NCBI GenBank assembly: GCA_031385005.1
Contig: JANNBB010000050.1
Coordinates: 1 to 64,000, forward strand
Source of the DNA: JADKIH01 sp031385005
Lineage (GTDB): Bacteria; Bacteroidota; Bacteroidia; AKYH767-A; 2013-40CM-41-45
Reading direction: 5' to 3'
DNA length: 64,000 nt
Below are positions 51,572 to 61,264 of the stretch, one piece after another. The position numbers and the translations under genes were made by a program. The notes under the pieces were generated by a model. It saw only the letters and a list, made by a program, of their open reading frames with translations. It was not told the DNA's origin and ran no database searches. How positions within the stretch are numbered: the stretch's first letter is position 1; every line of letters begins with the position of its first letter.

Positions 51572-53836
51572 TCACTCTACTTTAATCTCATCTACGAAAA
51601 GCCAGTCTTTTCCATTTGAATTTTTTGCGATAACCTTCACCCATTTTGTTTGTACCGAAGGGAATTGAAGTCGTAAAGCGCGTTTCATTTTTTCAATCTC
51701 TGCTTGGTTCAACGAAGCGACTTTAATGAAATCCTTTCCGTTATCGCTTATTAGAACAACCACTTCTTTAGGCAAATAAATTTTTCCCGCATTTTCTTTC
51801 AGCACATCTACTGTTACTTTGGAAATACGCAAAAGTTCGCCCAAATTTATAGTTGCATCAAGATCATTTCCGGCAAAACCCAACCATTCTTCCGGCAACC
51901 AAGGCAGGCTACTTGTCGATCCATCAATTAAGGAGAATGCTCCACCTTTATTGTATTCTTCATGCGGAGGATTCGCCAATGTAATTTCTTTTGCTGTTGA
52001 AATTGAAACAGAAAAATTACGAATAAATATGCCTCCAAGTTGCTGTACACCTTCATACAATGCAGCACGAATTGACAGCGACTGATCGCTTACAATATTA
52101 CCTGAAGAAACAGGAGAGCTTAATTTAGGATCTGTTCCATCAATCGTATAATGGATTTGCCCTCTTGGAAATTTAGTGAACAATTCAATTTCAATATTTT
52201 TTTCCACGCCCTTATGAATGCGTGATGAGATATCATAAATTGCGCTTGAGTAATTAATCTTGTTAAACTTTAGAAACTTAAAATGTGATTGCAAGCGGGA
52301 AGTGAAACTGTTGTAATCTCTTCGATCCAAAGGCGACCACAACACTTCTGCCAAAGCACAAATTCGCGGGAAAATCATTTCCTGAAGATATTCCTCATTG
52401 GATATGTATTCAGTCCAGACATTACCCTGAGCACCTAATATGTGCTTAGACTGTTGAGCATTTAATGCATCAGGAACCGGTTCGTAACGATAAATCATAT
52501 CAATAGGCAGGTAACCGCCAATTGCCAGTTTCCCATCTGTGAAACGTGATTGGTAATAATCAAAATAACAATGTGAATAGGGTGTCATAATAACATCATG
52601 TCCCCGACTTGCACCCTCAATGCCACCTTTATATCCGCGCCACGACATAATAACTGCCTCGCTGCTAAGTTTTTCATCCAGGATTTCATCCCAACCGATA
52701 GCAATTCTATTTTTCTTTTTCAGATAATCGGAAATGCGGTTTGTAAAAAAACGCTGAAGTCCATTTTCATCGATCAGATTTTCTTTCCGAATAAGTTCCT
52801 GGCATTGTGGGCATTCTTTCCATCTTTCTTTCGGGCATTCGTCTCCACCGATGTGGATGTATTTTCCCGGAAATAACGAACAGACTTCATCAAGAATGTT
52901 TTCGATAAATTGAAAGGTCTCTTCCTTTGGACAAAAAACATCTTGAAATACACCCCACGTTTTCCCGGTTTCGAAGGGCCCGCCGGTACAGGAGAATTCA
53001 GGGTAAGCAGCAAGAGCAGCCAGAGCATGACCGGGCATTTCAATTTCAGGAATCACTTCGATGTGACGTTTGCTTGCATATTGAATAACATCCTTAATTT
53101 CTTCCTGAGAATAAAATCCACCGTAGCGAATTGTATCATATTGTTCGGGCTCATCGAATTTATGTCCGATTAACGTACCTTTTCTCCAGCCGCCAATTTG
53201 ATGAAGTTTAGGATATTTTTTTATTTCAATACGCCAACCCTGATCGTCTGTTAAATGCCAATGAAATGCATTGAATTTATAAAGAGCCAGATAATCGATA
53301 TATCTTTTTACTTCCGCGACAGAAAAAAAATGTCTGGCCACATCGAGATGCATTCCGCGGTAGCTGAAGCGAGGGTTATCTTCGATTTCGACAAAAGGAA
53401 TTTGAAGATTGTTAACCTTTCCTGCAGGTAATAAAAGAGTAAGTGTCTGTAATGCATAGAAAACTCCGGCACCGTTTCCCCCAGCAATACGGACACCTTC
53501 TGAATCAACAGAAAGTGAATAGTTATCAGAAGGCATATTTACATCCGATAAGATTACCACCTGATTTTTCTTTACTCCTGTATATTTTTCAATTTTAAAA
53601 CGGAAGCCATACAATTTATCGATATAAGCATTAAAAACTTCGATATCAGATAAGGTTTCAGGATTGTTGCAAGAAATGGTGGAGGAACTATTGAGAGTAA
53701 AAAAACCGCTTTGGACATTTACTTTTTTCGGAATTGGAATAACAGGAATTTTACCGGGAGAAAATTGAGCATATAAATTGGCAACCATAAGCTGCATAGA
53801 TAATATTATAATTAAGAAGTATGATTTATGATACAT
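51572..53836 (-). CDS. Beta-N-acetylhexosaminidase, GH20
   Basis: A 754-residue exported glycosidase that removes terminal GlcNAc/GalNAc from chitin fragments or glycans. Signal peptide (1-23, LYAQ), then the GH20b N-terminal domain (about 30-150) and the catalytic barrel (about 155-510) with Asp332-Glu333 in YIHIGGDECPKERW. A chitobiase-type C-terminal domain and a last F5/8-type-C-like domain (about 610-754) follow. It acts by substrate-assisted catalysis. No sorting domain, so it is probably periplasmic or outer-membrane associated. Confidence 0.95.
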   Translation of the reverse strand: MYHKSYFLIIILSMQLMVANLYAQFSPGKIPVIPIPKKVNVQSGFFTLNSSSTISCNNPETLSDIEVFNAYIDKLYGFRFKIEKYTGVKKNQVVILSDVNMPSDNYSLSVDSEGVRIAGGNGAGVFYALQTLTLLLPAGKVNNLQIPFVEIEDNPRFSYRGMHLDVARHFFSVAEVKRYIDYLALYKFNAFHWHLTDDQGWRIEIKKYPKLHQIGGWRKGTLIGHKFDEPEQYDTIRYGGFYSQEEIKDVIQYASKRHIEVIPEIEMPGHALAALAAYPEFSCTGGPFETGKTWGVFQDVFCPKEETFQFIENILDEVCSLFPGKYIHIGGDECPKERWKECPQCQELIRKENLIDENGLQRFFTNRISDYLKKKNRIAIGWDEILDEKLSSEAVIMSWRGYKGGIEGASRGHDVIMTPYSHCYFDYYQSRFTDGKLAIGGYLPIDMIYRYEPVPDALNAQQSKHILGAQGNVWTEYISNEEYLQEMIFPRICALAEVLWSPLDRRDYNSFTSRLQSHFKFLKFNKINYSSAIYDISSRIHKGVEKNIEIELFTKFPRGQIHYTIDGTDPKLSSPVSSGNIVSDQSLSIRAALYEGVQQLGGIFIRNFSVSISTAKEITLANPPHEEYNKGGAFSLIDGSTSSLPWLPEEWLGFAGNDLDATINLGELLRISKVTVDVLKENAGKIYLPKEVVVLISDNGKDFIKVASLNQAEIEKMKRALRLQFPSVQTKWVKVIAKNSNGKDWLFVDEIKVE

Positions 53837-53984
53837 TGAATATTGAATATTGATTAAGAATGAAGGATAATATTATTATTAAGTGAGAACGTAATCGACA
53901 TAAAAATAATTTTTACTTGTAATTTAAAAATCTTCGGTAAGATGTACAAAAATATAAGCATCAACAGTATTAAAAAGCGAAATC

Positions 53985-54015
53985 AAAAAAAAAGAGAATC
54001 TTTCGATTCTCTTTT
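53985..54015 (-). terminator. Terminator of the cold-shock gene
   Basis: AAAGAGAATC (53991-54000) pairs perfectly with GATTCTCTTT (54005-54014) around TTTC. On the minus strand it is followed by nine T, 20 bases after the csp stop. Confidence 0.92.
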
Positions 54016-54034
54016 CCACTGTAGATCTTTGCGC

Positions 54035-54229
54035 TTACTGTATTTTGCGGACACTGATAGCGTTTTGTCCTTTTTTACCATCGATTATTTCAAATTCTAC
54101 ACTGTCGTTCTCACGAATTTTTTCGATAAGACCGCTGTGATGTACAAACACTTCTGCATTGTTGTCATCGACTACAATGAATCCATATCCTTTAGACTCA
54201 TTGAAAAATTTTACTTTACCTGTTTTCAT
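54035..54229 (-). CDS. Cold-shock domain protein (CspA family)
   Basis: A 64-residue single OB-fold RNA-binding protein. RNP1 is KGYGFIVV (residues 13-20) and RNP2 is VFVHHS (27-32). It is slightly shorter than E. coli CspA. Such proteins melt RNA structure and act as RNA chaperones in the cold or in growth-phase changes. It has its own promoter, a 5' UTR of about 90 bases with a hairpin, and its own terminator. Confidence 0.95.
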   Translation of the reverse strand: MKTGKVKFFNESKGYGFIVVDDNNAEVFVHHSGLIEKIRENDSVEFEIIDGKKGQNAISVRKIQ

Positions 54230-54271
54230 TGTGGGTAATAAATTAATTGTTTGTGTTCAATATGCCTTTGC

Positions 54272-54316
54272 TTCCGTCTAACAAAGTTCATTTTTTTATT
54301 TTAATAATTGACGGAA
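54272..54316 (-). promoter_or_regulatory. Hairpin in the csp 5' UTR
   Basis: On the transcript, TTCCGTC (from 54316-54310) pairs with GACGGAA (54278-54272), closing an AT-rich loop of about 31 bases just after the predicted transcription start. Long structured leaders are a known feature of cold-shock genes and can sense temperature. Confidence 0.4.
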
Positions 54317-54326
54317 TTATTGCCTT

Positions 54327-54356
54327 CAAAGATAAAATAATATCTGCTTTTTACAA
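54327..54356 (-). promoter_or_regulatory. Promoter of the cold-shock gene
   Basis: On the minus strand TTG (54354-54356), 19-base spacer, TATCTTTG (54327-54334): an exact housekeeping promoter, about 100 bases before the start codon. Confidence 0.75.
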
Positions 54357-54372
54357 TATCCCCAAAAATTTG

Positions 54373-54816
54373 TTAGCCAAGTAGCTGCTTTAACAGCTGG
54401 GAAACCAATTTATTATCGGCTTTCCCGGCAAAATGCTTGGATGCAAGTCCCATGATTTTCCCCATATCGGAGGGACCTTTTACCTCATTTTGTTCAAGAA
54501 TCTTCTTTAATTCCGCCTTAATTTGGTCTTCGCTTAATTGAGCCGGGAGGTATTTTTCGATAACAGCAATCTCTTCCAATTCGGTTTGGGCCAGGTCGGC
54601 TCTGTTTTGGCCCTGGAAAATATCGACAGATTCTTTTCGCTGTTTCATCAGTTTTTGTAACATTTTTATTTCTTCATCGGGAGAAATGACACCTCCACCG
54701 GAGGTTTTAGCCAATAAGATTGCCTGTTTTATTGCCCTTAAACCACGTAAGGCAGATTCGTTTTTACTTAGCATTGCGCTTTTCAAATCGGTGTTGATTT
54801 TTTCTTCGAGTGACAT
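54373..54816 (-). CDS. GatB/YqeY domain-containing protein
   Basis: A 147-residue protein of the YqeY family, which shares the C-terminal helical domain of the tRNA amidotransferase subunit GatB. Typical segments are SLEEKINTDLKSAMLSKNES at the start, LRGLRAIKQAI, and GKIMGLASKHFAGKADNKLV near the end. A tRNA-related role is presumed for the family but not proven. It follows ftsZ on the same strand with a terminator between, so it probably has a separate promoter. Confidence 0.9.
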   Translation of the reverse strand: MSLEEKINTDLKSAMLSKNESALRGLRAIKQAILLAKTSGGGVISPDEEIKMLQKLMKQRKESVDIFQGQNRADLAQTELEEIAVIEKYLPAQLSEDQIKAELKKILEQNEVKGPSDMGKIMGLASKHFAGKADNKLVSQLLKQLLG

Positions 54817-55010
54817 AGGATTTTTTTGAATGCTTTAAGGATGAATTGATTTTTCTAAAATATACTATTTTCTAAATTGTATAGAATCTTGAATGCTTGA
54901 TTAAGAATTTCGAAGGACTACCCAATTTCGTAAGCAGGTATCAAAAATAATAAACTTTCCCATACAAGATTCTCATTGGATTTATTGATCCGAAAAGGAG
55001 ATTTCCGGAT

Positions 55011-55040
55011 AAAAAAAACCCTCCGATTGGGAGGGCTTTT
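55011..55040 (-). terminator. Terminator of the division/cell-wall cluster
   Basis: CCCTCC (55019-55024) pairs with GGAGGG (55030-55035) around GATTG, with eight T following on the minus strand, 46 bases after the ftsZ stop. Confidence 0.9.
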
Positions 55041-55086
55041 ACTCTAAACTTAACATGGAACTAACCTAACGTATGAAAATTAGTAT

Positions 55087-56616
55087 CTAATCAACATTGT
55101 CGTGGAGAAAAGAGTTGTTTTGTCTTAACTCCGATTTTTTTTCTTCTTCAGGTCCGAGAGTGAAACGAGAGATATTAGATTCGCTGGAGTGAGGAATAGA
55201 ATCCAACTTAATATTTCTGCGTTTGTAAGCGGGTTCCTTTTCCATTTCAGAAATGTTGGCGTTTCCGATTCTGTAGCTAAGCGATTTCAGCTTCATGATA
55301 CGCTCTTTGGATTTACGGGATTGCTCTTCCGTTTCATCGTCTTGGACGGTATCATAAAGGTGATGAACTACAGGATTATTTTTAGCCGGTTCCGTTTCAA
55401 TTTTATCTTCAGCGACGATTGTCGATTTAGGTTCTTCGACTTCCGCATTGATATTAAATTCGAAATTTAATTCTTCCACAATGGGCTGAATAGGTTGAAG
55501 GGGTTCGGATGGAATTTCCTTTTTCAATTCCGGCTCAAAAATTTCCGGTTGCTTAATTTTATTTACAGGCGTTTCTTTAACGACCGGAATTTCATCGTTG
55601 AGTTGATGAACATTTTTTTTCTTTTCGATAGCACGATTTACCTCGCTACCTAATTCTTCTCTTGTCTTGAACCCTGTTGCGATGATGGTAACCAATAATT
55701 TCTCTCCGAGATTTTCATCCTGACAGTTACCCCAAATTACATCGGCTGAGAGTCCGGCTTGTTCCTGTATGTAATCGGTGATGTCACCAATTTCATCCAT
55801 GGTAACTTCTTTAGAACCGGAAGCGACGTTCATTAATATATAACGGGCGCCTTTGATGTTGTTGTCATTTAAAAGAGGAGAAGAAAGAGCTTGCTCAACG
55901 GCACGCGTTGCGCGATTTTCTCCTTCGGCCAATCCGGAACCCATGATAGCTACACCACTATTATGCACAGCCGTTTTCACATCTTCGAAATCCACATTAA
56001 TATAACCGGTGACGGTTATAATTTCGGCAATACCTTTTGCAGCAGTAGTGAGAATGTTATCAGCATGAGCGAAAGCTTCGGAAAGATTGAGGTTACCGAA
56101 CATTTCGCGGAGTCGTTGATTCCGGATAACGATAATAGTATCGACATTTTTCTTCAGCAACTCGATTCCTTCGTCTGCTTGTTGTCTTCTTTTCTTGCCC
56201 TCGAATTCAAAAGGAATGGTGACAATAGCAACAGTCAAAATACCCATTTCTTTCGCTGTTTGGGCAATGATAGGAGCAGCCCCTGTGCCTGTTCCACCAC
56301 CCATACCTGCGGTGATGAACACCATCCGGGTGTTTGCCAATAAAATCTTTCTGATATCATCAATATTTTCGATGGCAGCATTTCGGCCGACTTCGGGAAT
56401 AGCGCCTGCACCTCTCCCTTCGGTAAGGCTGCTTCCGAGTTGCACTTTTGTTGGAACAGGTGAAGTTTCCAATGCTTGTGCATCTGTATTACAGACGATG
56501 AATTCGACGCCCTTTATTCCTTGTCGGTACATATGATTCACGGCATTGCTTCCGCCGCCGCCTATTCCGATTACCTTGATGATTGAATCACCATCTTTCA
56601 TTAAATCAAATTCCAT
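55087..56616 (-). CDS. ftsZ: Cell division protein FtsZ
   Basis: A 509-residue tubulin-like GTPase forming the division ring. The GTP signature is GGGTGTG (106-112) and the T7 loop lies near GYINVDFEDV. After the core (to about 320) comes a long variable linker of about 160 residues, Glu/Pro-rich (VKETPVNKIKQPEIFEPELK). It ends in the conserved-looking RQNNSFLHDNVD that probably binds FtsA. This makes it over 100 residues longer than E. coli FtsZ, common in Bacteroidota. It lies 23 bases after ftsA. Confidence 0.98.
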   Translation of the reverse strand: MEFDLMKDGDSIIKVIGIGGGGSNAVNHMYRQGIKGVEFIVCNTDAQALETSPVPTKVQLGSSLTEGRGAGAIPEVGRNAAIENIDDIRKILLANTRMVFITAGMGGGTGTGAAPIIAQTAKEMGILTVAIVTIPFEFEGKKRRQQADEGIELLKKNVDTIIVIRNQRLREMFGNLNLSEAFAHADNILTTAAKGIAEIITVTGYINVDFEDVKTAVHNSGVAIMGSGLAEGENRATRAVEQALSSPLLNDNNIKGARYILMNVASGSKEVTMDEIGDITDYIQEQAGLSADVIWGNCQDENLGEKLLVTIIATGFKTREELGSEVNRAIEKKKNVHQLNDEIPVVKETPVNKIKQPEIFEPELKKEIPSEPLQPIQPIVEELNFEFNINAEVEEPKSTIVAEDKIETEPAKNNPVVHHLYDTVQDDETEEQSRKSKERIMKLKSLSYRIGNANISEMEKEPAYKRRNIKLDSIPHSSESNISRFTLGPEEEKKSELRQNNSFLHDNVD

Positions 56617-56639
56617 GTTTATTTAGTTAAGTGTCGTTA

Positions 56640-57944
56640 TTAGTCTATTCTTTTATCTTTTTCATCTTCGAAGAAATGTCTGATGAATGAGAAGAAAGTG
56701 TTTTCAGAAACCTCTTGCGGTTGTGTTACTTTTTCGCCCATTTTCTTTTTCAATTCGGTTTCTTCGGCCTTTTGTTTTTCTTTGGATCGTTTTTCGATAT
56801 CGAGGAACCCTTTGATGACGAGTCCAACTCCGGTAGAATACATAGGGCTTTTTAGTTCGTCAGAACCCTTTGCCAAATGTTCGTTAGGATATCCGATGCG
56901 GGTATCCATTCCTGTAATGAATTCAACTAACTGTACAAGATGACGAAGTTGTGCACCACCTCCTGTGATTACAATCCCGGCTATAAGCTTTTTTTCAAAG
57001 CCCGAGCTTTTGATTTCGTAGTGAACATGTTCAACGATTTCTTCCATACGAGCTTGAATAATATGGGAGAGGTTTTTAATTGAAATCTCACGCGGCTCTC
57101 TTCCTCTTAAACCGGGAATAGAAACGATTTCATTCTCTTGATTTTCGCTAGCCAGTGCAGAACCGAATTTAATTTTCAGCAACTCTGCCTGTTGGCGGAT
57201 AATGGAACAGCCCATTTTAATATCTTCGGTAATAACATTCCCTCCAAAAGGTATAACGGCCGTGTGCCTGATGATGCCATCCTGAAAAATTGCAATATCG
57301 GTAGTTCCTCCACCGATATCTACTAATACTACACCGGCTTCTTTTTCTTCATCGGTCAAAACAGCTTCTGAAGAGGCGAGTGGTTCAAGGAATAAACCTT
57401 TTGTTGTCAGCTTTGATCTGTCGACACATTTGTAAATATTTTTTGCTGCAGATACCTGTCCGGTTATGATATGGCAGTTTGCTTCTAAACGGATACCTGA
57501 CATACCAATAGGGTTTTTAATTCCCTGTTCGTTATCGATAATATATTCTTGCGGGATAACGTGAATGATTTTTTCACCCGGTCCCATGGCAAGTTTATAC
57601 ATATCTTCTACAATTGCATCGATATCTCGTTGTTCGATTTCGTCATCGAGTGTATCGCGTGTGCGCATTCCACGGTGCTGATGGCTTTTGATATGCTGAC
57701 CTGCTATGCCTACATAAACCGCTTCGATTATTACGTCTGATTTTTCAGATGCCTCACTAACAGATTTCGTAATTGATTCGATCGTATTGACGATGTTGGT
57801 CACGACACCACGAGTCACTCCCAGCGACTCTGATTTTCCATAACCCAGAATATCGATTTTTCCATTCTCGTTTTTACGACCAACTATAGTACAAATTTTA
57901 GTTGTACCAATATCCAACCCTACAACAATTTCTTCTTTTTCCAT
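56640..57944 (-). CDS. ftsA: Cell division protein FtsA
   Basis: A 434-residue actin-like ATPase that tethers FtsZ to the membrane. VGLDIGTTKICTIVGR (8-23) is the phosphate-1 motif, VLVDIGGGTTDIAIF the phosphate-2 motif, and GIVITGGGAQLRHL the adenosine motif. The C-terminal tail ends in an amphipathic-looking NTFFSFIRHFFED that would serve as membrane anchor, followed by a few charged residues. It starts one base after the ftsQ stop. Confidence 0.97.
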   Translation of the reverse strand: MEKEEIVVGLDIGTTKICTIVGRKNENGKIDILGYGKSESLGVTRGVVTNIVNTIESITKSVSEASEKSDVIIEAVYVGIAGQHIKSHQHRGMRTRDTLDDEIEQRDIDAIVEDMYKLAMGPGEKIIHVIPQEYIIDNEQGIKNPIGMSGIRLEANCHIITGQVSAAKNIYKCVDRSKLTTKGLFLEPLASSEAVLTDEEKEAGVVLVDIGGGTTDIAIFQDGIIRHTAVIPFGGNVITEDIKMGCSIIRQQAELLKIKFGSALASENQENEIVSIPGLRGREPREISIKNLSHIIQARMEEIVEHVHYEIKSSGFEKKLIAGIVITGGGAQLRHLVQLVEFITGMDTRIGYPNEHLAKGSDELKSPMYSTGVGLVIKGFLDIEKRSKEKQKAEETELKKKMGEKVTQPQEVSENTFFSFIRHFFEDEKDKRID

Positions 57945-57945
57945 A

Positions 57946-58746
57946 TTATTTTTTTATACAGACAACCTGATTTTTATATTTAAGATTAATGACTTTATAA
58001 TTATCCCAACCTTTTTTGTTAAGTCCTTCTTTATAAAAATGAATCAGCTTGTTAAATTTTTCGTCAAGAAACTGATCATTTCCCAAAACTACCGTATGAT
58101 TGCCAACTCGAGGAATGAATTCAATGTCTCCCTCTTCGTTAACAAAAAACTGTTGTATTTCAGCACTCCACAATTCACTTTTATTTGTATAGTAAACGAT
58201 ATTCAGCAATTGAGACAGTTTTGTTTTAGAGGACAAAGAATCGTAAGTTGAAATATCAGAAGTTAAAACGCGACGGGCAGCCTCACAGTCGAAAATGAAA
58301 CCGTTTGCTACCGGAACTCGTGCTGTAAATTTTTCTGATTGTGGCATAAAAACTCCTTCTTTATCAATATAAAAACTTTCGTTCTTAAAATTTACAACAC
58401 GCAGCACCGGAAAGCGTTGTTTCACCTCAATATTCAGCTTTCCATCAACGGTTGAAAATACTTCAGCATCGTAAATGAAAGGGTTGGTGTTAATGATTTT
58501 TTCCAACAGCGACATGTTAATAGAACTGATCGGTTTGCCTTCCGGCATTCCGAACTTATTATTAATCGTTTGAAGCAAATCGCCCGGAGTTACAAATCCG
58601 GCTACAACGCTATCAATAATGTTAATTCGAATCCCTGAGCAAAGCATATTAGATTGCTTATGCGAGGAAAATCCGACGGAGAAAAGAAAAAGAAACACTA
58701 AAAGTGTATATGCAGATATTCGAAGAATTAATTTTTTTACGTTCAT
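57946..58746 (-). CDS. ftsQ: Cell division protein FtsQ
   Basis: A 266-residue bitopic membrane protein of the divisome. A membrane segment (about 11-27, AYTLLVFLFLFSVGFSS) is followed by a periplasmic POTRA-like region (ININIDSVVAGFVTPGDLL type) and a beta domain (VKQRFPVLRVVNFKNESFYI, DKEGVFMPQ). Sequence conservation is low in the family; position between murC and ftsA settles the identity. Gaps to both neighbours are one base. Confidence 0.88.
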   Translation of the reverse strand: MNVKKLILRISAYTLLVFLFLFSVGFSSHKQSNMLCSGIRINIIDSVVAGFVTPGDLLQTINNKFGMPEGKPISSINMSLLEKIINTNPFIYDAEVFSTVDGKLNIEVKQRFPVLRVVNFKNESFYIDKEGVFMPQSEKFTARVPVANGFIFDCEAARRVLTSDISTYDSLSSKTKLSQLLNIVYYTNKSELWSAEIQQFFVNEEGDIEFIPRVGNHTVVLGNDQFLDEKFNKLIHFYKEGLNKKGWDNYKVINLKYKNQVVCIKK

Positions 58747-58747
58747 T

Positions 58748-60133
58748 TTAGTTCGCTTTTTTCAAGTAATTGCAGATTGGATTAACTAATTGATCGATGT
58801 CACCTGCCCCTAAGGTCATGACAACTTCACATTTACTCTTCTTCAATTCATCGATTACGCTTTCTTTCTTACAAAATACTTTATCAGAAATAGTAACTTT
58901 TTCGAAAATAATTTGGGAAGTAATGCCGGCAATAGGAACTTCTCTTGCCGGATAGATATCGAGCAGTATTAATTTGTCAAGTAATGAAAGACTTTTCGCA
59001 AAGCCATCTACAAAATCTCTTGTTCTGGAAAATAAATGCGGCTGAAAGATGCCGGTGATTTTTTTATCCGGATAAAGTTCATGTGCCGATGAAATGGCTG
59101 CTCTTAACTCCTCAGGATGATGGGCATAGTCGTCGATGTAAATAACTTGTGGTGTTCTCAACTGATATTCAAAACGACGCTTTACACCGGTATATTCCAA
59201 CAAAGCCTTCCTGATATCAGCATCGGGAATATTGAGTGCTCGTGCAACAGCTATAGCAGCAACGGCATTTTCCACATTGTGCAATCCGGGCATATCTGTT
59301 GTAATATCCTTGATAGAAGTTGAAGTATTATGCCAATCGAAGTGGTATCGATGATTGTCGATGCGGATATTCGATCCGACGTATTTGGCTGCAGTGTTAA
59401 TACCATAAGAACTTTTAGTAAATGGAAGATCCTCAAGTGGGAGTCCATTCTTATAGATTAACTTTCCGTTTTCGGATAGTTTAGCGGCAAATAGCCGATA
59501 AGACTCAACCATGTATGCTTCGTTACCATAAATATCGAGATGATCGGGATCCATTGATGTGATGACAGAAATAGAAGGGGATAGTGCCAGGAAGGAACGA
59601 TCGTATTCATCGGCTTCAACAACAGTAATTACATTCGAGGCGCCTGCTTCCGGCAACAACAGGTTTGTATTGTAATTCTTAGTGATGCCTCCCAGAAAAG
59701 CCAGACAGTTGATGCCGGAATGTTTCAAAATATGTGCTATCATGGAAGAGGTAGTTGTTTTTCCATGAGTCCCGGCAACGGCGACTGTAAATGTATGTTG
59801 GGTAATGAGTCCCAATACTTCTGATCTCTTTTTTATTGTAAAGCCATTCGTGAGGAAATAGTTTAACTCAGCATGCTTATTTGGAATGGCCGGCGTGTAT
59901 ACAATTAAAGTTGAAGCTTTATCTGATGATAATAAAATGGGATCGATATTCCTGATGTCATCTTCAAAATGAATAGGTATGCCTTCATTGATTAATTCTT
60001 CGGTTAATAGTGTAGGAGTTTTATCATATCCGGAAACATTTTTGTTTTGTGATTTGAAATACCTGGCAAGCGCAGACATGCCAATGCCTCCGATTCCTAA
60101 AAAGTAAATGTTTTTCAATGCTGAAAATTTCAT
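58748..60133 (-). CDS. murC: UDP-N-acetylmuramate--L-alanine ligase
   Basis: A 461-residue cytosolic Mur ligase adding L-alanine to UDP-MurNAc, the first peptide step of peptidoglycan synthesis. N-terminal IYFLGIGGIGMSALARYF (Rossmann), ATP loop AGTHGKTTTSSM (about 119-130), and EADEYDRSFLALSPSISVIT are typical. Standard length. It lies between murG and ftsQ. Confidence 0.97.
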   Translation of the reverse strand: MKFSALKNIYFLGIGGIGMSALARYFKSQNKNVSGYDKTPTLLTEELINEGIPIHFEDDIRNIDPILLSSDKASTLIVYTPAIPNKHAELNYFLTNGFTIKKRSEVLGLITQHTFTVAVAGTHGKTTTSSMIAHILKHSGINCLAFLGGITKNYNTNLLLPEAGASNVITVVEADEYDRSFLALSPSISVITSMDPDHLDIYGNEAYMVESYRLFAAKLSENGKLIYKNGLPLEDLPFTKSSYGINTAAKYVGSNIRIDNHRYHFDWHNTSTSIKDITTDMPGLHNVENAVAAIAVARALNIPDADIRKALLEYTGVKRRFEYQLRTPQVIYIDDYAHHPEELRAAISSAHELYPDKKITGIFQPHLFSRTRDFVDGFAKSLSLLDKLILLDIYPAREVPIAGITSQIIFEKVTISDKVFCKKESVIDELKKSKCEVVMTLGAGDIDQLVNPICNYLKKAN

Positions 60134-60148
60134 TCGCTAGTAATTATT

Positions 60149-61264
60149 TCAAATTTTATGTTTGACTAATTTATATACTTCTGCAGCTATCCTTTCTGCT
60201 GAATCGTTAATAGCAAGTGCTTTTATTTTTACACTTAAAGAATGCTGAAGAGTTTCGTTCTTTAATAATTCGATGACAGCAGGAATGAGTGCTTGTTGCG
60301 CCTGTGAATCTTTTATTAAAATAGCTGCACCTTTATTCACTAAAGCCATGGCGTTTTGAGTCTGATGATCTTCAGCGACATTTGGCGAAGGCACCAGGAT
60401 AACGGGTTTGGCGACCAACGCAAGTTCAGAAACTGAACTAGCTCCGGCACGGGAAATAATTACATCTGCTGCAGCATAAGCATAATCCATTCGCTGAATG
60501 AATGAAAAAGTTAGAATGCCTTTGCAATTGAGTTGAACCACGAGTTCTCCGGCTTTTTCGCCGAACGCTTTGCCTGTTTGCCAAATTAACTGGAAATCAT
60601 TTTTTTTGAATTCGGTTAAGGAGTTTGCAATACTTTCATTTATTGTTCTTGCACCCAGACTTCCTCCTATGACCAAAACGGTTTTTTTATTCGGATCGAC
60701 TCCGAAAAAATTGGCGGCCTCTTCTCTTTTCCCATCGATACGGGTAGTTTCTTCCCGAACAGGATTTCCTGTGATAATAATTTTATTACCCGGAAAAAAT
60801 TTTTCCATTCCTTCATAAGCCACGCAAATTTTCTGAACTCTTTTAGCGAGAATTTTATTTGTAATTCCCGCAAATGAATTCTGCTCCTGAATAAGTGAAG
60901 GAATTTGCATAGCCGTTGCAGCATACAGTAAAGGACCACTGGCATAGCCACCCACTCCGATTGCCACATCCGGTGAAAACGCCCTTATTATTGCTCTTGA
61001 TTTCATTATGCTTTGAAGTACTTTAAATGGCACTAACAGATTTTTAAGACTTAGCTTTCGTTGAATTCCACTAATATTCAATCCTTCAATTTTATACCCT
61101 GCAGCAGGCACTTTTTCCATTTCCATTCTTCCTGTTGCACCGACGAAGAGAAATTCCGTTGCCGGATTTATTTTTTTTAATGCATTGGCGATGGCAATTG
61201 CGGGAAATATATGTCCGCCGGTACCACCACCGCTGATAATAACACGCAGTTTAGGCGGTAGCAA
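60149..61264 (-). CDS. murG: Lipid II synthase MurG (GlcNAc transferase)
   Basis: A 371-residue membrane-associated GT28 glycosyltransferase that turns lipid I into lipid II. The N-terminal loop ISGGGTGGHIFPAIAIANAL (9-28), GVGGYASGPLL and the C-terminal ISRAGASSVSELA are the donor and acceptor motifs. Its start overlaps the ftsW stop by 14 bases, so the two are translationally coupled. Confidence 0.97.
   Translation of the reverse strand: MLPPKLRVIISGGGTGGHIFPAIAIANALKKINPATEFLFVGATGRMEMEKVPAAGYKIEGLNISGIQRKLSLKNLLVPFKVLQSIMKSRAIIRAFSPDVAIGVGGYASGPLLYAATAMQIPSLIQEQNSFAGITNKILAKRVQKICVAYEGMEKFFPGNKIIITGNPVREETTRIDGKREEAANFFGVDPNKKTVLVIGGSLGARTINESIANSLTEFKKNDFQLIWQTGKAFGEKAGELVVQLNCKGILTFSFIQRMDYAYAAADVIISRAGASSVSELALVAKPVILVPSPNVAEDHQTQNAMALVNKGAAILIKDSQAQQALIPAVIELLKNETLQHSLSVKIKALAINDSAERIAAEVYKLVKHKI

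Noticed and set aside
55891..56343. Rightward frame of 150 codons opposite ftsZ
   Set aside because: Antisense to the conserved GTPase core of FtsZ, with no independent support.
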